From JBBIRT01 sp037441725 (GTDB lineage Bacteria > Desulfobacterota > BSN033 > UBA1163), in assembly GCA_037441725.1 (NCBI GenBank), contig JBBIRT010000030.1, forward strand, positions 1-27,483: a stretch of 27,483 bases of DNA, written 5' to 3'. The notes beneath the pieces are model-generated. The model saw only the letters and a program-made list of their open reading frames with translations. It made no database searches and had not been told where the DNA came from. This document shows, in pieces, positions 1 to 8,176 of the stretch. The position numbers and the translations under genes were made by a program. Each line of letters opens with the position of its first letter. Position 1 is the first letter of the stretch.

Positions 1-52
<52 letters not shown>

Positions 53-62
53 ATTTAAATAA

Positions 63-91
63 AATCTAATCTATTCAGAAAAATTTGTCAA
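63..91 (-). promoter_or_regulatory. sigma-70 promoter of the initiator tRNA gene
   Basis: On the minus strand a perfect TTGACA (86-91) is followed after 17 bases by TAGATT (63-68). This places the transcription start about ten bases before the mature tRNA 5' end at 52. It is divergent from the lptF promoter. Confidence 0.7.
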
Positions 92-158
92 CTCTTCTGA
101 TCGAGTATTTGAAAAAGTTTTCAATAAAATTTTTAACGACTTTAAAAGGCTCGATAGT

Positions 159-188
159 TTGACAACCTACTATTCTATCCCGTAGAAT
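159..188 (+). promoter_or_regulatory. sigma-70 promoter of lptFG
   Basis: TTGACA (159-164) is followed by an 18-base spacer and TAGAAT (183-188). The expected start of transcription, around 195-197, falls two to four bases before the lptF ATG at 199. The message would be practically leaderless, in line with the absence of a Shine-Dalgarno sequence before that ATG. Confidence 0.7.
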
Positions 189-198
189 ATGCTAAACA

Positions 199-1380
199 AT
201 GAAGAAAACCACTTTTTTCTATATTTTCAAAGAAATCTTTCCTATTTTTTTCATTGGTTTGATGGTCTTCACCATCATCCTCCTCATGGATAAAATTCTT
301 AAACTGATAGAGTTGATTATGGATAGGGGAGGAAACCTATCCAATATTATCATGCTCTTTATTTTCATCTCTCCATCTTTTTTAATCATTACGATTCCAA
401 TTGCAGTCCTTTTGAGCACCCTCCTTGCCTTTGGGAGGTTATCCAGTGACAGCGAAATCACTGCCTTTAAAGCGTCTGGAACAAGCCTTTATCAGCTATT
501 TATCCCTGTTTCTATTTTTGCCCTCATTGCATTTCTCATCACAAGCTTTTTGGTGTTCTACGGACTCCCCTGGGGAAACCGTGGATTTAAAGCCACTCTC
601 TTCCTTGTTGCCCAATCTAAGAGAAATGTTGAGATCAAAGAACGTGTTTTCAATGATATGTTTCACGGTCTGGTCATCTATGTAAATCAGGTTCCCATTC
701 AAGGAAACCGGATGGAAGGAATTCTTATCTATGATGATAGGGAAAAGGGGAAATCCAACACCATCATTGCCCGTGAGGGATTTTTTATTCATCATCCTGA
801 ATCTCAAGAAATCATCTTGAGACTGCTTGAGGGGGATATTCATCGATATGAACCTCAAGCCCAGACATTTCAAAGGATTAAGTTTGACACCTATGATTTA
901 AGACTGGAGTTATCCAAGGCGCTCGTCGCTCTTGGTAAGAAATTAAAAGAGTTTGAGATGTCAATTGACGAAATCAAAGAAAAGATAGCGCTTCTAAAGA
1001 AGATCGGAAAGGATACAACCTCTCAGGAAGTTGAACTCTATAAACGTTATACCCTCCCTTTTACATGTATTATTTTCGCACTCATTGGAGTCCCTTTAGG
1101 CATTCAACCCCGTCGATCCGGAAGATCATACGGGTTCATTCTAAGCATTTTCATCCTGTTAGCCTACTATATAACGGTAATCGCATTTGAATTCCTTGCC
1201 ATAAATCATACTATCCCACCCTATCTGGCCAGTGGGGCCCCTCCCCTTCTCTTCAGTGGACTGGGTATCTATCTTTTAATAAAGGCAACAAGGGAATCCT
1301 CATTTAAACCCGCTCTATGGCTAATCGAGGGCATTGATCGATTGCAACAAAAATGGAAGAGGATGGTGGATCATGTTTAA
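199..1380 (+). CDS. lptF: LPS export ABC transporter permease LptF
   Basis: 393-residue YjgP/YjgQ-family protein. In known systems LptF and LptG form the inner-membrane permease pair that, with ATPase LptB, extracts LPS and feeds the LptC-A-DE bridge. The sequence shows the family layout: hydrophobic helices at about residues 12-37, 50-75 and 95-120, a soluble periplasmic beta-jellyroll-like middle, and three helices near the C-terminus (about 280-375), with the conserved cytosolic motif 'LAFGRLSSDSEITAFKASG' after the second helix. It overlaps lptG by eight bases, so the two are one transcript. F versus G assignment rests on gene order and the two paralogues being adjacent. The start ATG has no ribosome binding site; see the promoter entry. 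Confidence 0.93.
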   Translation: MKKTTFFYIFKEIFPIFFIGLMVFTIILLMDKILKLIELIMDRGGNLSNIIMLFIFISPSFLIITIPIAVLLSTLLAFGRLSSDSEITAFKASGTSLYQLFIPVSIFALIAFLITSFLVFYGLPWGNRGFKATLFLVAQSKRNVEIKERVFNDMFHGLVIYVNQVPIQGNRMEGILIYDDREKGKSNTIIAREGFFIHHPESQEIILRLLEGDIHRYEPQAQTFQRIKFDTYDLRLELSKALVALGKKLKEFEMSIDEIKEKIALLKKIGKDTTSQEVELYKRYTLPFTCIIFALIGVPLGIQPRRSGRSYGFILSIFILLAYYITVIAFEFLAINHTIPPYLASGAPPLLFSGLGIYLLIKATRESSFKPALWLIEGIDRLQQKWKRMVDHV

Positions 1381-2467
1381 TCGTTATCAAATCCTCTATC
1401 GATATATTACCAGGGAATTCCTTAAGATTTTCGGCTTATGTTTAGGATGTTTAATCCTGATTTATGTGGTGGTCCTCTTTTTTCAAAAGATCGATCTCTT
1501 TCATAAGTTTCAAGCCCCTTTTATCTTGATCTTTGAATACCTCCTCTATAAGATCCCAGAGGTCACCTTTCAATGGACAATCCCCTTTGCTGTATTGCTG
1601 GCCACCTTTCTCACCCTCGGTACGCTTTCCCGCCATAGTGAAATCACCGCATTTAAAGCAGGGGGAATTAGTCTCTATCGAATCGTCCTTCCGCTTATTC
1701 CAATCACCTTACTCATTAGTCTCTTCTCTTTTATTGGAAATGATTACCTTGTTCCATGGACCAATCAAAAGACCCGATATCTCCTTGATGTAAAGGTGCG
1801 AAAAGAACCCCCTACCACCTTTTTTAAAAACTATAAAATCTGGTATCACAGTGATCATCGGATTTTTAACATTCAATTGCTCGATCCGAAGAAAAGGGCT
1901 TTAAAAGGGTTTACCCTTTACGAATTCGATGATCAGTTTCGCTGCATTCGGCGGATGGACGCCAATGAGGCCAGGTGGGTGAATAATGATTGGAAATTTT
2001 ACAACGGATCCATTAGAGAATTCGATGCAGATGGGTCGATCCGAATGACTTCCTTCAAAGAGAAGGATTTTCCTCTGAAGGAGGATTGGAACATTTTCCA
2101 AAAGATTCAAAGGGACTCAGATGAGATGAGTTATGCTGAACTTCGAACCTATGTCCAGAAGATTAAGGCCTCTGGATACGATGCCACAAGATATTTAGTC
2201 GACCTCCATTCAAAACTCTCCTATCCCTTTTTAAATTTGATCATGTTTCTCATCGGGATCCCCTTCGCATTGAAAACTGGTCGCTCAGGAGGAGGAACCC
2301 TAAGCATTGGTGTGAGTGTGATGATTGGCTTTTCTTATGGCATCGTCTTCTATCTCTTCATTACCTTTGGGAAGTCTGGCATCCTTCCTCCGCTTATTGC
2401 CTCCTGGTTTCCTACCTTTCTTTTTGGCTTGGCTGGGATCTTCGCCCTGATGAGTGTCAGGCAATGA
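1373..2467 (+). CDS. lptG: LPS export ABC transporter permease LptG
   Basis: 364-residue paralogue of the upstream protein with the same 3-helix / periplasmic domain / 3-helix plan and the matching motif 'LGTLSRHSEITAFKAGG'. It would pair with LptF as the second half of the LPS-extracting permease. The chosen ATG at 1373 (MFNRYQILYRYITREF) overlaps the lptF stop and is preceded by an AGAGGATGG stretch serving as ribosome binding site. An upstream in-frame ATG at 1334 lies inside lptF and would add 13 non-family residues, so it was not used. lptB, lptC and lptA are not in this window. The 3' end nearly abuts the convergent ccdA-like gene. Confidence 0.93.
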   Translation: MFNRYQILYRYITREFLKIFGLCLGCLILIYVVVLFFQKIDLFHKFQAPFILIFEYLLYKIPEVTFQWTIPFAVLLATFLTLGTLSRHSEITAFKAGGISLYRIVLPLIPITLLISLFSFIGNDYLVPWTNQKTRYLLDVKVRKEPPTTFFKNYKIWYHSDHRIFNIQLLDPKKRALKGFTLYEFDDQFRCIRRMDANEARWVNNDWKFYNGSIREFDADGSIRMTSFKEKDFPLKEDWNIFQKIQRDSDEMSYAELRTYVQKIKASGYDATRYLVDLHSKLSYPFLNLIMFLIGIPFALKTGRSGGGTLSIGVSVMIGFSYGIVFYLFITFGKSGILPPLIASWFPTFLFGLAGIFALMSVRQ

Positions 2468-2469
2468 GC

Positions 2470-3198
2470 TCAGGGGTTGGTGAGCATGTTGAAATAAGAA
2501 TTGATCTCTTGGAAGGTATCGGTTAAAAAAAGGATGCCAATCCCAATCAAGAAGAGACCGCTGATCAGAGTAATCACCCTCATATACTTCTTGATTAGAT
2601 CGAAGGCAGAAAGGAATGAATTAAAAGCCAGAGAGGAGAGAAAAAATGGAATGCCCATTCCGATAGAATAGTAAGTCAATAGTTGGATTCCTGTTGAAAA
2701 GCTTTTTGACGTGCTGGCATAGATTAGGATCGTAGACAGAATGGGGCCGATACAGGGAGTCCACCCTGCTGCAAAAGCCACTCCAACCAGGAAGGAACCC
2801 GCATACCCCAAGGGCTTCTTTCTCATCTCGAATCTTTTCTCCATCTGTAAAAATGGGATCTGAATGATTCCAGTAAAATGGATTCCCAAGAAAATAATGA
2901 TCACCCCTCCCCCCTTCATAATCCAATACTGATATTGAGAGAATAATTGACCGAGATAAGTGGCAGAGGCCCCCATTAGAATAAAAATTAGTGAAAAACC
3001 AATAATAAAAAAGAGGGAATGAAAGATCGTAGCCCATCTCAATTTAGAATATCCTTTTTTCTGGGTCAATTCTTTAAAAGAGACACCTGTGATATATGTG
3101 ATATAAGAAGGGACTAATGGAAGCACACAGGGCGAGGCAAAAGAAAGTATCCCTGCAGAGAGAGCAATCAGTCCAGATATCTCTTGGGGTTGACTCAT
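2470..3198 (-). CDS. ccdA: CcdA/DsbD-type cytochrome c biogenesis transmembrane protein
   Basis: 242 residues with about six membrane helices. It matches the DsbD transmembrane-domain family (CcdA), which carries electrons from cytosolic thioredoxin across the inner membrane to extracytoplasmic thiol-disulfide proteins, for example for haem attachment in cytochrome c maturation. The redox pair is visible: Cys24 in 'SFASPCVLPLVPSY' and Cys149 in 'AAGWTPCIGPIL', each next to the conserved prolines. Size is typical of stand-alone CcdA. No thioredoxin-like partner or ccs/ccm gene is adjacent, so the client is unknown. The ATG at 3198 has no clear Shine-Dalgarno sequence. A TATAAT hexamer is present about 17 bases ahead, but no good -35 accompanies it. 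Confidence 0.88.
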   Translation of the reverse strand: MSQPQEISGLIALSAGILSFASPCVLPLVPSYITYITGVSFKELTQKKGYSKLRWATIFHSLFFIIGFSLIFILMGASATYLGQLFSQYQYWIMKGGGVIIIFLGIHFTGIIQIPFLQMEKRFEMRKKPLGYAGSFLVGVAFAAGWTPCIGPILSTILIYASTSKSFSTGIQLLTYYSIGMGIPFFLSSLAFNSFLSAFDLIKKYMRVITLISGLFLIGIGILFLTDTFQEINSYFNMLTNP

Positions 3199-3265
3199 AG
3201 AAATCAGTTATTAATTATATATCATTCTTCATGAAAAATAAAATATTATCTTAATCCCAAAATCA

Positions 3266-3299
3266 TTGACAATTTCCGGGGAATGATGATATCTATAAT
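3266..3299 (+). promoter_or_regulatory. possible promoter elements for the UPF0173 gene
   Basis: A perfect TTGACA (3266-3271) and a perfect TATAAT (3294-3299) precede the gene on its strand, but 22 bases apart instead of about 17. The TATAAT is probably the functional -10 with a different or no -35. Between it and the ATG there is a 'AAGACTAA' direct duplication of unknown meaning. Confidence 0.35.
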
Positions 3300-3385
3300 G
3301 ATATTCTTAACCCATTGAATGAAAGACTAAAAGACTAAAAGAAGTTTAAAACTAAAATGATTCATCAAAAGGAGGAGGACTTTCT

Positions 3386-4042
3386 ATGAAGATTAAATGG
3401 TATGGACATGCAGCCTTTTTAATTACATCCGATCAAGGGGAAAAGATTATCATTGATCCTTATGAGCCAGGAGCATTTGGGGGACAACTCTCTTATGACA
3501 AAATTGGTGATCAGGCAGATATCGTCCTCATTAGTCATGATCACGCTGACCATAATCATACAAAGGGTCTTCCTGGAAATCCACAAATTTTAAAAGGGGG
3601 TGGCTCTAAAACTATCAAGGGAATCCCCATCAAGGGAATCCCAACCTATCATGACCCGTCCAAGGGAAGCGAAAGAGGGTCTAACACTGTCTTCGCTTTA
3701 AGGGTCGATGAGATCAACCTCTGCCATCTTGGAGATCTTGGCCACATCCTCACCGATCGGGAGGTATCGGAGATTGGTCAGGTAGATATCCTTCTCATTC
3801 CAGTGGGGGGTTTTTACACGATTGATCCAAAAGAGGCAACTCAAGTGGTAGACCAAATCAAACCTAAGGTCATTATCCCAATGCATTTTAAGACATCAAA
3901 GTGTGGATTTCCTATTGCTCCGGTGGAAGATTTTTTAAAAGGAAAATCAAATGCGAAGCGATCCAGGAAAAGTGAGATGAGCTTCAACCAGGCCTCCCTC
4001 CCCCTACAGCCTGAAATTATCGTCTTAGAGCATGCCCTCTAA
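3386..4042 (+). CDS. UPF0173-family metal-dependent hydrolase (metallo-beta-lactamase fold)
   Basis: 218-residue single-domain protein. The zinc-binding HxHxDH motif is seen as H51-D-H53-A-D55-H56 in 'LISHDHADHNH'. Later family features are 'TYHD', 'CHLGDLGH' and 'IIPMHFKT', which supply the remaining metal-ligand His and Asp. This is the pattern of the UPF0173/YtkL-like group (also called Zn-dependent hydrolases of the beta-lactamase fold, related to UlaG), whose physiological substrates are mostly not known, so none is proposed. A strong AAGGAGGAGG ribosome binding site precedes the ATG. The short CCCTTT-AGA-AAAGGG hairpin after the stop is weak. hpt follows 46 bases later and may share the transcript. 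Confidence 0.88.
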   Translation: MKIKWYGHAAFLITSDQGEKIIIDPYEPGAFGGQLSYDKIGDQADIVLISHDHADHNHTKGLPGNPQILKGGGSKTIKGIPIKGIPTYHDPSKGSERGSNTVFALRVDEINLCHLGDLGHILTDREVSEIGQVDILLIPVGGFYTIDPKEATQVVDQIKPKVIIPMHFKTSKCGFPIAPVEDFLKGKSNAKRSRKSEMSFNQASLPLQPEIIVLEHAL

Positions 4043-4088
4043 TGGGGCCTTCCCTTTAGAAAAGGGTTAGAAATTTTAAGCAAAGGAT

Positions 4089-4634
4089 ATGGAAGGATAC
4101 CAGTTAAAGCGATTCATCTCCCGATCCGAGATCGATTCGATGGTTAAAAACCTGGGAGAACAAATCTCTAATGATTATTGGGGAAAGGAGTTAGTCCTAA
4201 TCTGTATCCTGAAAGGGGCTTTCATGTTCCTTTCCGATCTGATCCGTCAACTTCGGATTTCTGTTAAGGTCGATTTTGTAAGATTGGCAAGCTATGGGGC
4301 TGGAATGAAGACCTCTGGCCTGGTAAAAATTACCAAAGATATTGAAACACCCATCGAAGGAAAGGACGTCCTCATCATTGAGGATATCATTGATAGTGGG
4401 CGAACCCTACAGTTCCTCAAGGATCGATTGGCCCTTTCAAATCCCCATTCCATAAAGATCTGTGCCCTATTGGATAAAAAAGCACGAAGAGAAGTTGAAA
4501 TCGAGGCAGACTATCTCGGAAAAGAAATTGAGGATGTCTTTGTTGTAGGATACGGGATTGATTTCAACGAAAATTATCGCAACCTTGCTGAAATTTATTA
4601 TGTCACACCCATGGAAGAAGAAAAGGGGGAGTGA
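4089..4634 (+). CDS. hpt: hypoxanthine phosphoribosyltransferase
   Basis: 181-residue type I phosphoribosyltransferase of normal length. It transfers the phosphoribosyl group of PRPP to hypoxanthine (and guanine) to give IMP/GMP in purine salvage, in the cytosol. The PRPP-binding signature is intact: 'VLIIEDIIDSGRTL' with E98-D99 and D102. 'LKGAFMFLSDL' supplies the loop around the PPi-binding site, and the C-terminal 'DFNENYRNL' matches bacterial HPRT. An AAAGGAT ribosome binding site precedes the ATG. The last 35 bases overlap the signal-peptide region of the next gene, which suggests translational coupling. Confidence 0.93.
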   Translation: MEGYQLKRFISRSEIDSMVKNLGEQISNDYWGKELVLICILKGAFMFLSDLIRQLRISVKVDFVRLASYGAGMKTSGLVKITKDIETPIEGKDVLIIEDIIDSGRTLQFLKDRLALSNPHSIKICALLDKKARREVEIEADYLGKEIEDVFVVGYGIDFNENYRNLAEIYYVTPMEEEKGE

Positions 4635-6252
4635 ATCAAGATTCATCTTCACATTCCTTCTCTTTCTTTTCATCTATAACTTTTGCTCGGCCCACCCCCT
4701 TTCTACCCCTGAGGATACCTTGCTCTTTCGAGAGGGTGAAATTCTTTTAACAAAAGGGGAAACTGAAAAGGCCCTCTGGCGATTTAAAAGATTGGTCACA
4801 GAATATCCTCAGAGTCCTCTCCTAAATGAAGCAAAATTTAGAATGGGAATCTGTTATTTCCGTTTAAAAAAACCAAAGGACTCCATCCGTATTCTAAATG
4901 AACTCTTCTCTACCTTCCTCTCGCCAACCCGGATGGTCCAAATCTTCACCCTTTTAGGAGATAACTACCTCGAATTGAAAGACCCTCACAATGCCCTCCT
5001 GTGGTATGGGAAAGGAATCCTTGTCCAAGGACCATCTTCAAACGAACTAAAAACCAAAGTGCGAACCCTGATCGATACGTTCGATTCAGAAGAGGAATTA
5101 AAACAGATTGAATCACTTTATCGAGGAGCCTATGCAGGAGATTATGCAAAATTGAAATTGACCCAATTGGAAAGCCTTAGAAGGGATGAGAGATTCGCTC
5201 CAACCTATCGATTGGGGGTGATCCTCCCTCTGAGTGGAATCGGTCAATCGTTTGGCGAAAAGGTCCTTCAAGGGATCCAATTAGCCGTCAAAGAAACAGA
5301 CCCCCCTAATAAAAATTCATGGATTTCCCTTGAGGTCCGAGATTCAAAAGGAAGTCCACACGAGGTTGAAAAGGCCATTGAGGAATTGGCCGCTAAAAGA
5401 AAAGTCCTGGCCATCCTCGGTCCCCTTCTCAGTCAAACTGCTGAATCAGCCATAAGAAAAGCAGGCCAAGTGAAAGTGCCCCTCATCACCTTTTTCCAAA
5501 AAGACCTTAACTTCGACCATGGAGGATTTCTCTTTCAGAATTCAATCACTCCCCTTCAACAAGTCCAAAGCCTGGTCGACTTTGCCGTGAATGAATCTGG
5601 CCTCCAAAGCTTTGCCATTTTCTATCCTAATTCCCCCTATGGATCCCATTTTAAAACCCTCTTCCTCCAAGAGGTCACCCAAAGGGGTGGAAAGATCATA
5701 GGGGTCGTTGCTTATCAGGAAGATCAAACAGATTTCAGTGAGGAGATCAAAGGATTTTTCAAATTTAGAGTAAATCAGATTTACCAGTGTGGCCTCTTTA
5801 TCCCAGATACCCATGATCGCATCGGTCTCATCCTTTCTCAAATAGCTCGTTATAATATTAAGGGATTAACTTTTCTCGGTACAAGTTCATGGAATGGCCC
5901 AGGATTAATTTCGGTAGGTGGATCTGGAGCAGAGGAATCAATCTTTGTCGATGCCTTTTATAAACGAGATCCATCTTTGGGGGTTTCTCGATTTGTGCAG
6001 GAATTCCGAAAAACCTACCAGCGAGATCCTGAAACCCTGGAGGCTCTCGGTTACGATGGAGCCAAATTTCTTAAAGAGATCCTTCAATCCAAAAAGGTCT
6101 CAACCCCTGCTCAACTTAAGGAGGAAATCCTTCAAACCCAGAATTTCCAAGGTGTTTCGGGATTAAAAGGGTTTGATGAAAGCGGAAAGTCGATCCGAAG
6201 CCTTCATATCTTAAAAGTGAACCAAGGCCGAGTCGAAAAGATTTTTCCCTAA
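4600..6252 (+). CDS. TPR plus periplasmic-binding-domain protein (LpoA / penicillin-binding-protein-activator-like)
   Basis: 550-residue exported protein. The ATG at 4600 gives a signal peptide (lysine/arginine-rich start, hydrophobic 'FIFTFLLFLFIYNFCSA', likely cleavage near 'CSA-HPL'). A TTG further upstream would not improve it. TPR-like repeats (for example 'LLFREGEILLTKGETEKALW' and 'LLGDNYLELKDPHNALLWYG') occupy about residues 35-175. A type I periplasmic-binding domain of the branched-chain amino acid binder group begins with 'YRLGVILPLSGIGQSFGEKV' and runs to the end. This TPR + PBP-I order is that of LpoA-like activators of penicillin-binding proteins and of unlinked ABC-type receptors. 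Without ABC transporter genes nearby the activator-type reading is preferred, but the ligand or partner is unknown. It overlaps hpt and is followed after four bases by the endonuclease V gene. Confidence 0.8.
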   Translation: MSHPWKKKRGSESRFIFTFLLFLFIYNFCSAHPLSTPEDTLLFREGEILLTKGETEKALWRFKRLVTEYPQSPLLNEAKFRMGICYFRLKKPKDSIRILNELFSTFLSPTRMVQIFTLLGDNYLELKDPHNALLWYGKGILVQGPSSNELKTKVRTLIDTFDSEEELKQIESLYRGAYAGDYAKLKLTQLESLRRDERFAPTYRLGVILPLSGIGQSFGEKVLQGIQLAVKETDPPNKNSWISLEVRDSKGSPHEVEKAIEELAAKRKVLAILGPLLSQTAESAIRKAGQVKVPLITFFQKDLNFDHGGFLFQNSITPLQQVQSLVDFAVNESGLQSFAIFYPNSPYGSHFKTLFLQEVTQRGGKIIGVVAYQEDQTDFSEEIKGFFKFRVNQIYQCGLFIPDTHDRIGLILSQIARYNIKGLTFLGTSSWNGPGLISVGGSGAEESIFVDAFYKRDPSLGVSRFVQEFRKTYQRDPETLEALGYDGAKFLKEILQSKKVSTPAQLKEEILQTQNFQGVSGLKGFDESGKSIRSLHILKVNQGRVEKIFP

Positions 6253-6256
6253 CTTA

Positions 6257-6967
6257 ATGAGCAATCAGATGGAATTTCTCCACCCATGGGATGTCGATGA
6301 AAGAGAGGCCTTTGAAATTCAGGAATCTTTGAAGGATCGGATTTTGCTCGAAAAAACATTTAAAAAAGTGGATGCCATTGGGGGCGCAGACGTAGCCTAT
6401 GCAAAAAAGGGAGAACATCTCCTTGGAGCCATGGTCATCCTCTCTTTTCCAGATTTAGAGACCATAGATATGGCTGTGGCTGAAGGGCAGACCTCTTTTC
6501 CTTATATCCCTTCTCTATTAAGCTTCAGAGAAGGACCCATTCTATTAAAAACCTTTTCCCAATTAAGAATAAAACCAGATGTAATGATCTTTGATGGTCA
6601 CGGTACGGCCCATCCGAGGAGATTCGGGTTGGCCTCCCATTTAGGACTTTGGCTCAACCTTCCTTCCATTGGCTGTGCGAAAACCCCCCTCTCCATTCAT
6701 TATCCAACTCCTGGGGGTCTGAAGGGAAGTTATGAGGTTATTCAAAAGGAGGGAAAGGCGGTAGGGGTGGTGCTTAGAACAAAAGAAAATGTAAAACCTC
6801 TTTTTATCTCCCCCGGTCATAGAATTGACCTTTTTACCAGTATCCAACTCGTCCTGGCTTGTTGCAGAAGATTCAGAATCCCAGAACCCCTTCGCCATGC
6901 CCATCAACTGGCGAAAAGCATAGGCCATAGCGCAGAGCGAAAAATTCATCAATCTAAGACGTTATAG
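6257..6967 (+). CDS. nfi: endonuclease V (deoxyinosine 3' endonuclease)
   Basis: 236 residues, close to the usual family length. Endonuclease V incises DNA one phosphodiester 3' to deoxyinosine, the product of adenine deamination. Visible family marks are 'GGADVAY' (catalytic Asp45), 'FPYIPSLLSFREGP' (wedge PYIP plus Glu92), 'MIFDGHG' (Asp113), 'GCAKTPL' and 'ISPGHRIDL' (late His). All three acidic metal-binding positions are present. The gene starts four bases after the preceding stop. No ribosome binding site is evident, so it probably depends on reinitiation. Sitting behind a hypoxanthine phosphoribosyltransferase is suggestive, since both deal with hypoxanthine/inosine, but that link is inference. 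Confidence 0.93.
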   Translation: MSNQMEFLHPWDVDEREAFEIQESLKDRILLEKTFKKVDAIGGADVAYAKKGEHLLGAMVILSFPDLETIDMAVAEGQTSFPYIPSLLSFREGPILLKTFSQLRIKPDVMIFDGHGTAHPRRFGLASHLGLWLNLPSIGCAKTPLSIHYPTPGGLKGSYEVIQKEGKAVGVVLRTKENVKPLFISPGHRIDLFTSIQLVLACCRRFRIPEPLRHAHQLAKSIGHSAERKIHQSKTL

Positions 6968-7012
6968 GCCAGGGCTGCCACCTGAAAGCAAGCACTCTGA
7001 TTTTTACTTAAT

Positions 7013-8158
7013 TTACTGCTTGTAACGTTTCAGATATTTTTCCAGACGTTTCATTCCCTCTTCAATATTCTCCAGGGAATTGGCGTAACTAAATCGGAGA
7101 TATCCTTCTGCATTGCTTCCAAAGTCGATTCCAGGGGCAACCCCAACCTTAGCCTCTTCAAGAATCTCAAAGGCAAGGCGATAGGAATCTTTAGAAAACC
7201 TCTTGGCATTGGCCAGGACATAGAACGCTCCTGTAGGTTCTACCGTGATTCCAAATCCAAGACCTTTAAGCCTTGGAATTAAAAATCGCCTCCGTTGGTC
7301 ATAAATCTCCCTCATGATTTGAACCTCTTCATTAGCTTCTTTTAAACCGGCCAGGGCACCCCATTGGACGAAAGAGCTTGCGGAGATGAAGAGATTCTGT
7401 TGAATCTTCTGCATGGGTCGGATGAACTCTTTAGGGGCAATCACATAACCCAACCTCCACCCTGTCATGGCATAGAGTTTTGAAAATCCATTGATGACAA
7501 ACGCCCGATCCGTAAACTCAAGGATGGTATGGGCCCTCCCTTCATAGACCAGTCCATGGTAGATTTAATCGGAGATGATGAAAGGAGAAAATTCTGCAAT
7601 CTTCGCCATCCTCTCTGGGCTCATAACATTTCCAGTGGGATTTGATGGCGAGTTGATGACAATTCCCTTGACCCTTGGACTCAGTTTTTCGTTGATCATC
7701 TCAGGGAGATATTGAAATCCCTCTTCTTCAAAAACCTCAATAAATACTGGTCTTCCTCCAACAAATCGAATGATATTGGGATAACAGGGATAATAGGGAT
7801 TGGAGAGGATGACCTCGTCTCCTGATTCCAAAAGGGATGCAAAGAGAAGAAGCATCACCGGAGAGGTTCCAGAAGCAACCAGGATCTGTTCTGGAGAGAC
7901 CTTCACCTGATATTTTGTCCAATAATCCTCTGCAATGGCTTCCCTTAACTCGATCAAACCCAAACTATGGGTATAATGGGTTTTCCCCTCACAGAGAGCA
8001 CGATAACAGGCCTCTCGGATACATTCAGGAGTATCAAAGTCAGGCTCCCCCACCTCCAAATGGATAATATCTTCCCCTCTTCTTTCCAGTTCCTGTGCTC
8101 TCTCAAGGACATCCATCACAATAAAAGGCGGTATCTCCTGCGCTCTCTTAGACAGCAT
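7013..8158 (-). pseudogene. class I/II PLP-dependent aminotransferase interrupted by one in-frame TAA
   Basis: Reading 8158 to 7013 in one frame gives a full-length (about 381-residue) fold-type I aminotransferase. It has the N-terminal 'LEVGEPDFDTP', 'SPSNPTGNV' before the Asn/Asp pair, 'IISD' with the pyridine-nitrogen-binding Asp (residue 197), and the PLP lysine in 'NGFSKLYAMTGWRLGY'. The codon right after that Asp is TAA (7565-7567), where the family motif is SDE[IV]Y. One base change from GAA to TAA explains it, and the frame continues unbroken on both sides. The rest looks uneroded, so it is either a very recent nonsense mutation or a sequencing error. The gene starts 18 bases after the SAM hydroxide adenosyltransferase gene, so it belongs to the gatB-mtnA operon. 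Substrate cannot be told; keto-methylthiobutyrate transamination is one context-based guess. Confidence 0.85.
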
Positions 8159-8176
8159 GTTTCAATCTGACCTCCG

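Noticed and set aside
496..873. Long minus-strand open frame inside lptF
   Set aside because: Antisense to a well-conserved permease; no recognisable protein features or ribosome binding site.
2468..2485. GCTCA...TGAGC hairpin between lptG and the ccdA-like gene
   Set aside because: Five-base stem without a T-run in either direction; too weak to call a terminator.
3613..3645. 15-base near-perfect tandem repeat encoding KGIPIKGIP in the UPF0173 gene
   Set aside because: The protein family normally has this IKGIxxKGIPTxHD beta-strand repeat, so no recent duplication is needed.
4052..4066. CCCTTT-AGA-AAAGGG hairpin after the UPF0173 gene
   Set aside because: Short stem, no clean T tract, and hpt follows closely, so termination is doubtful.
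7837..8170. Plus-strand open frames opposite the aminotransferase
   Set aside because: Shadows of a conserved minus-strand gene; no family resemblance.
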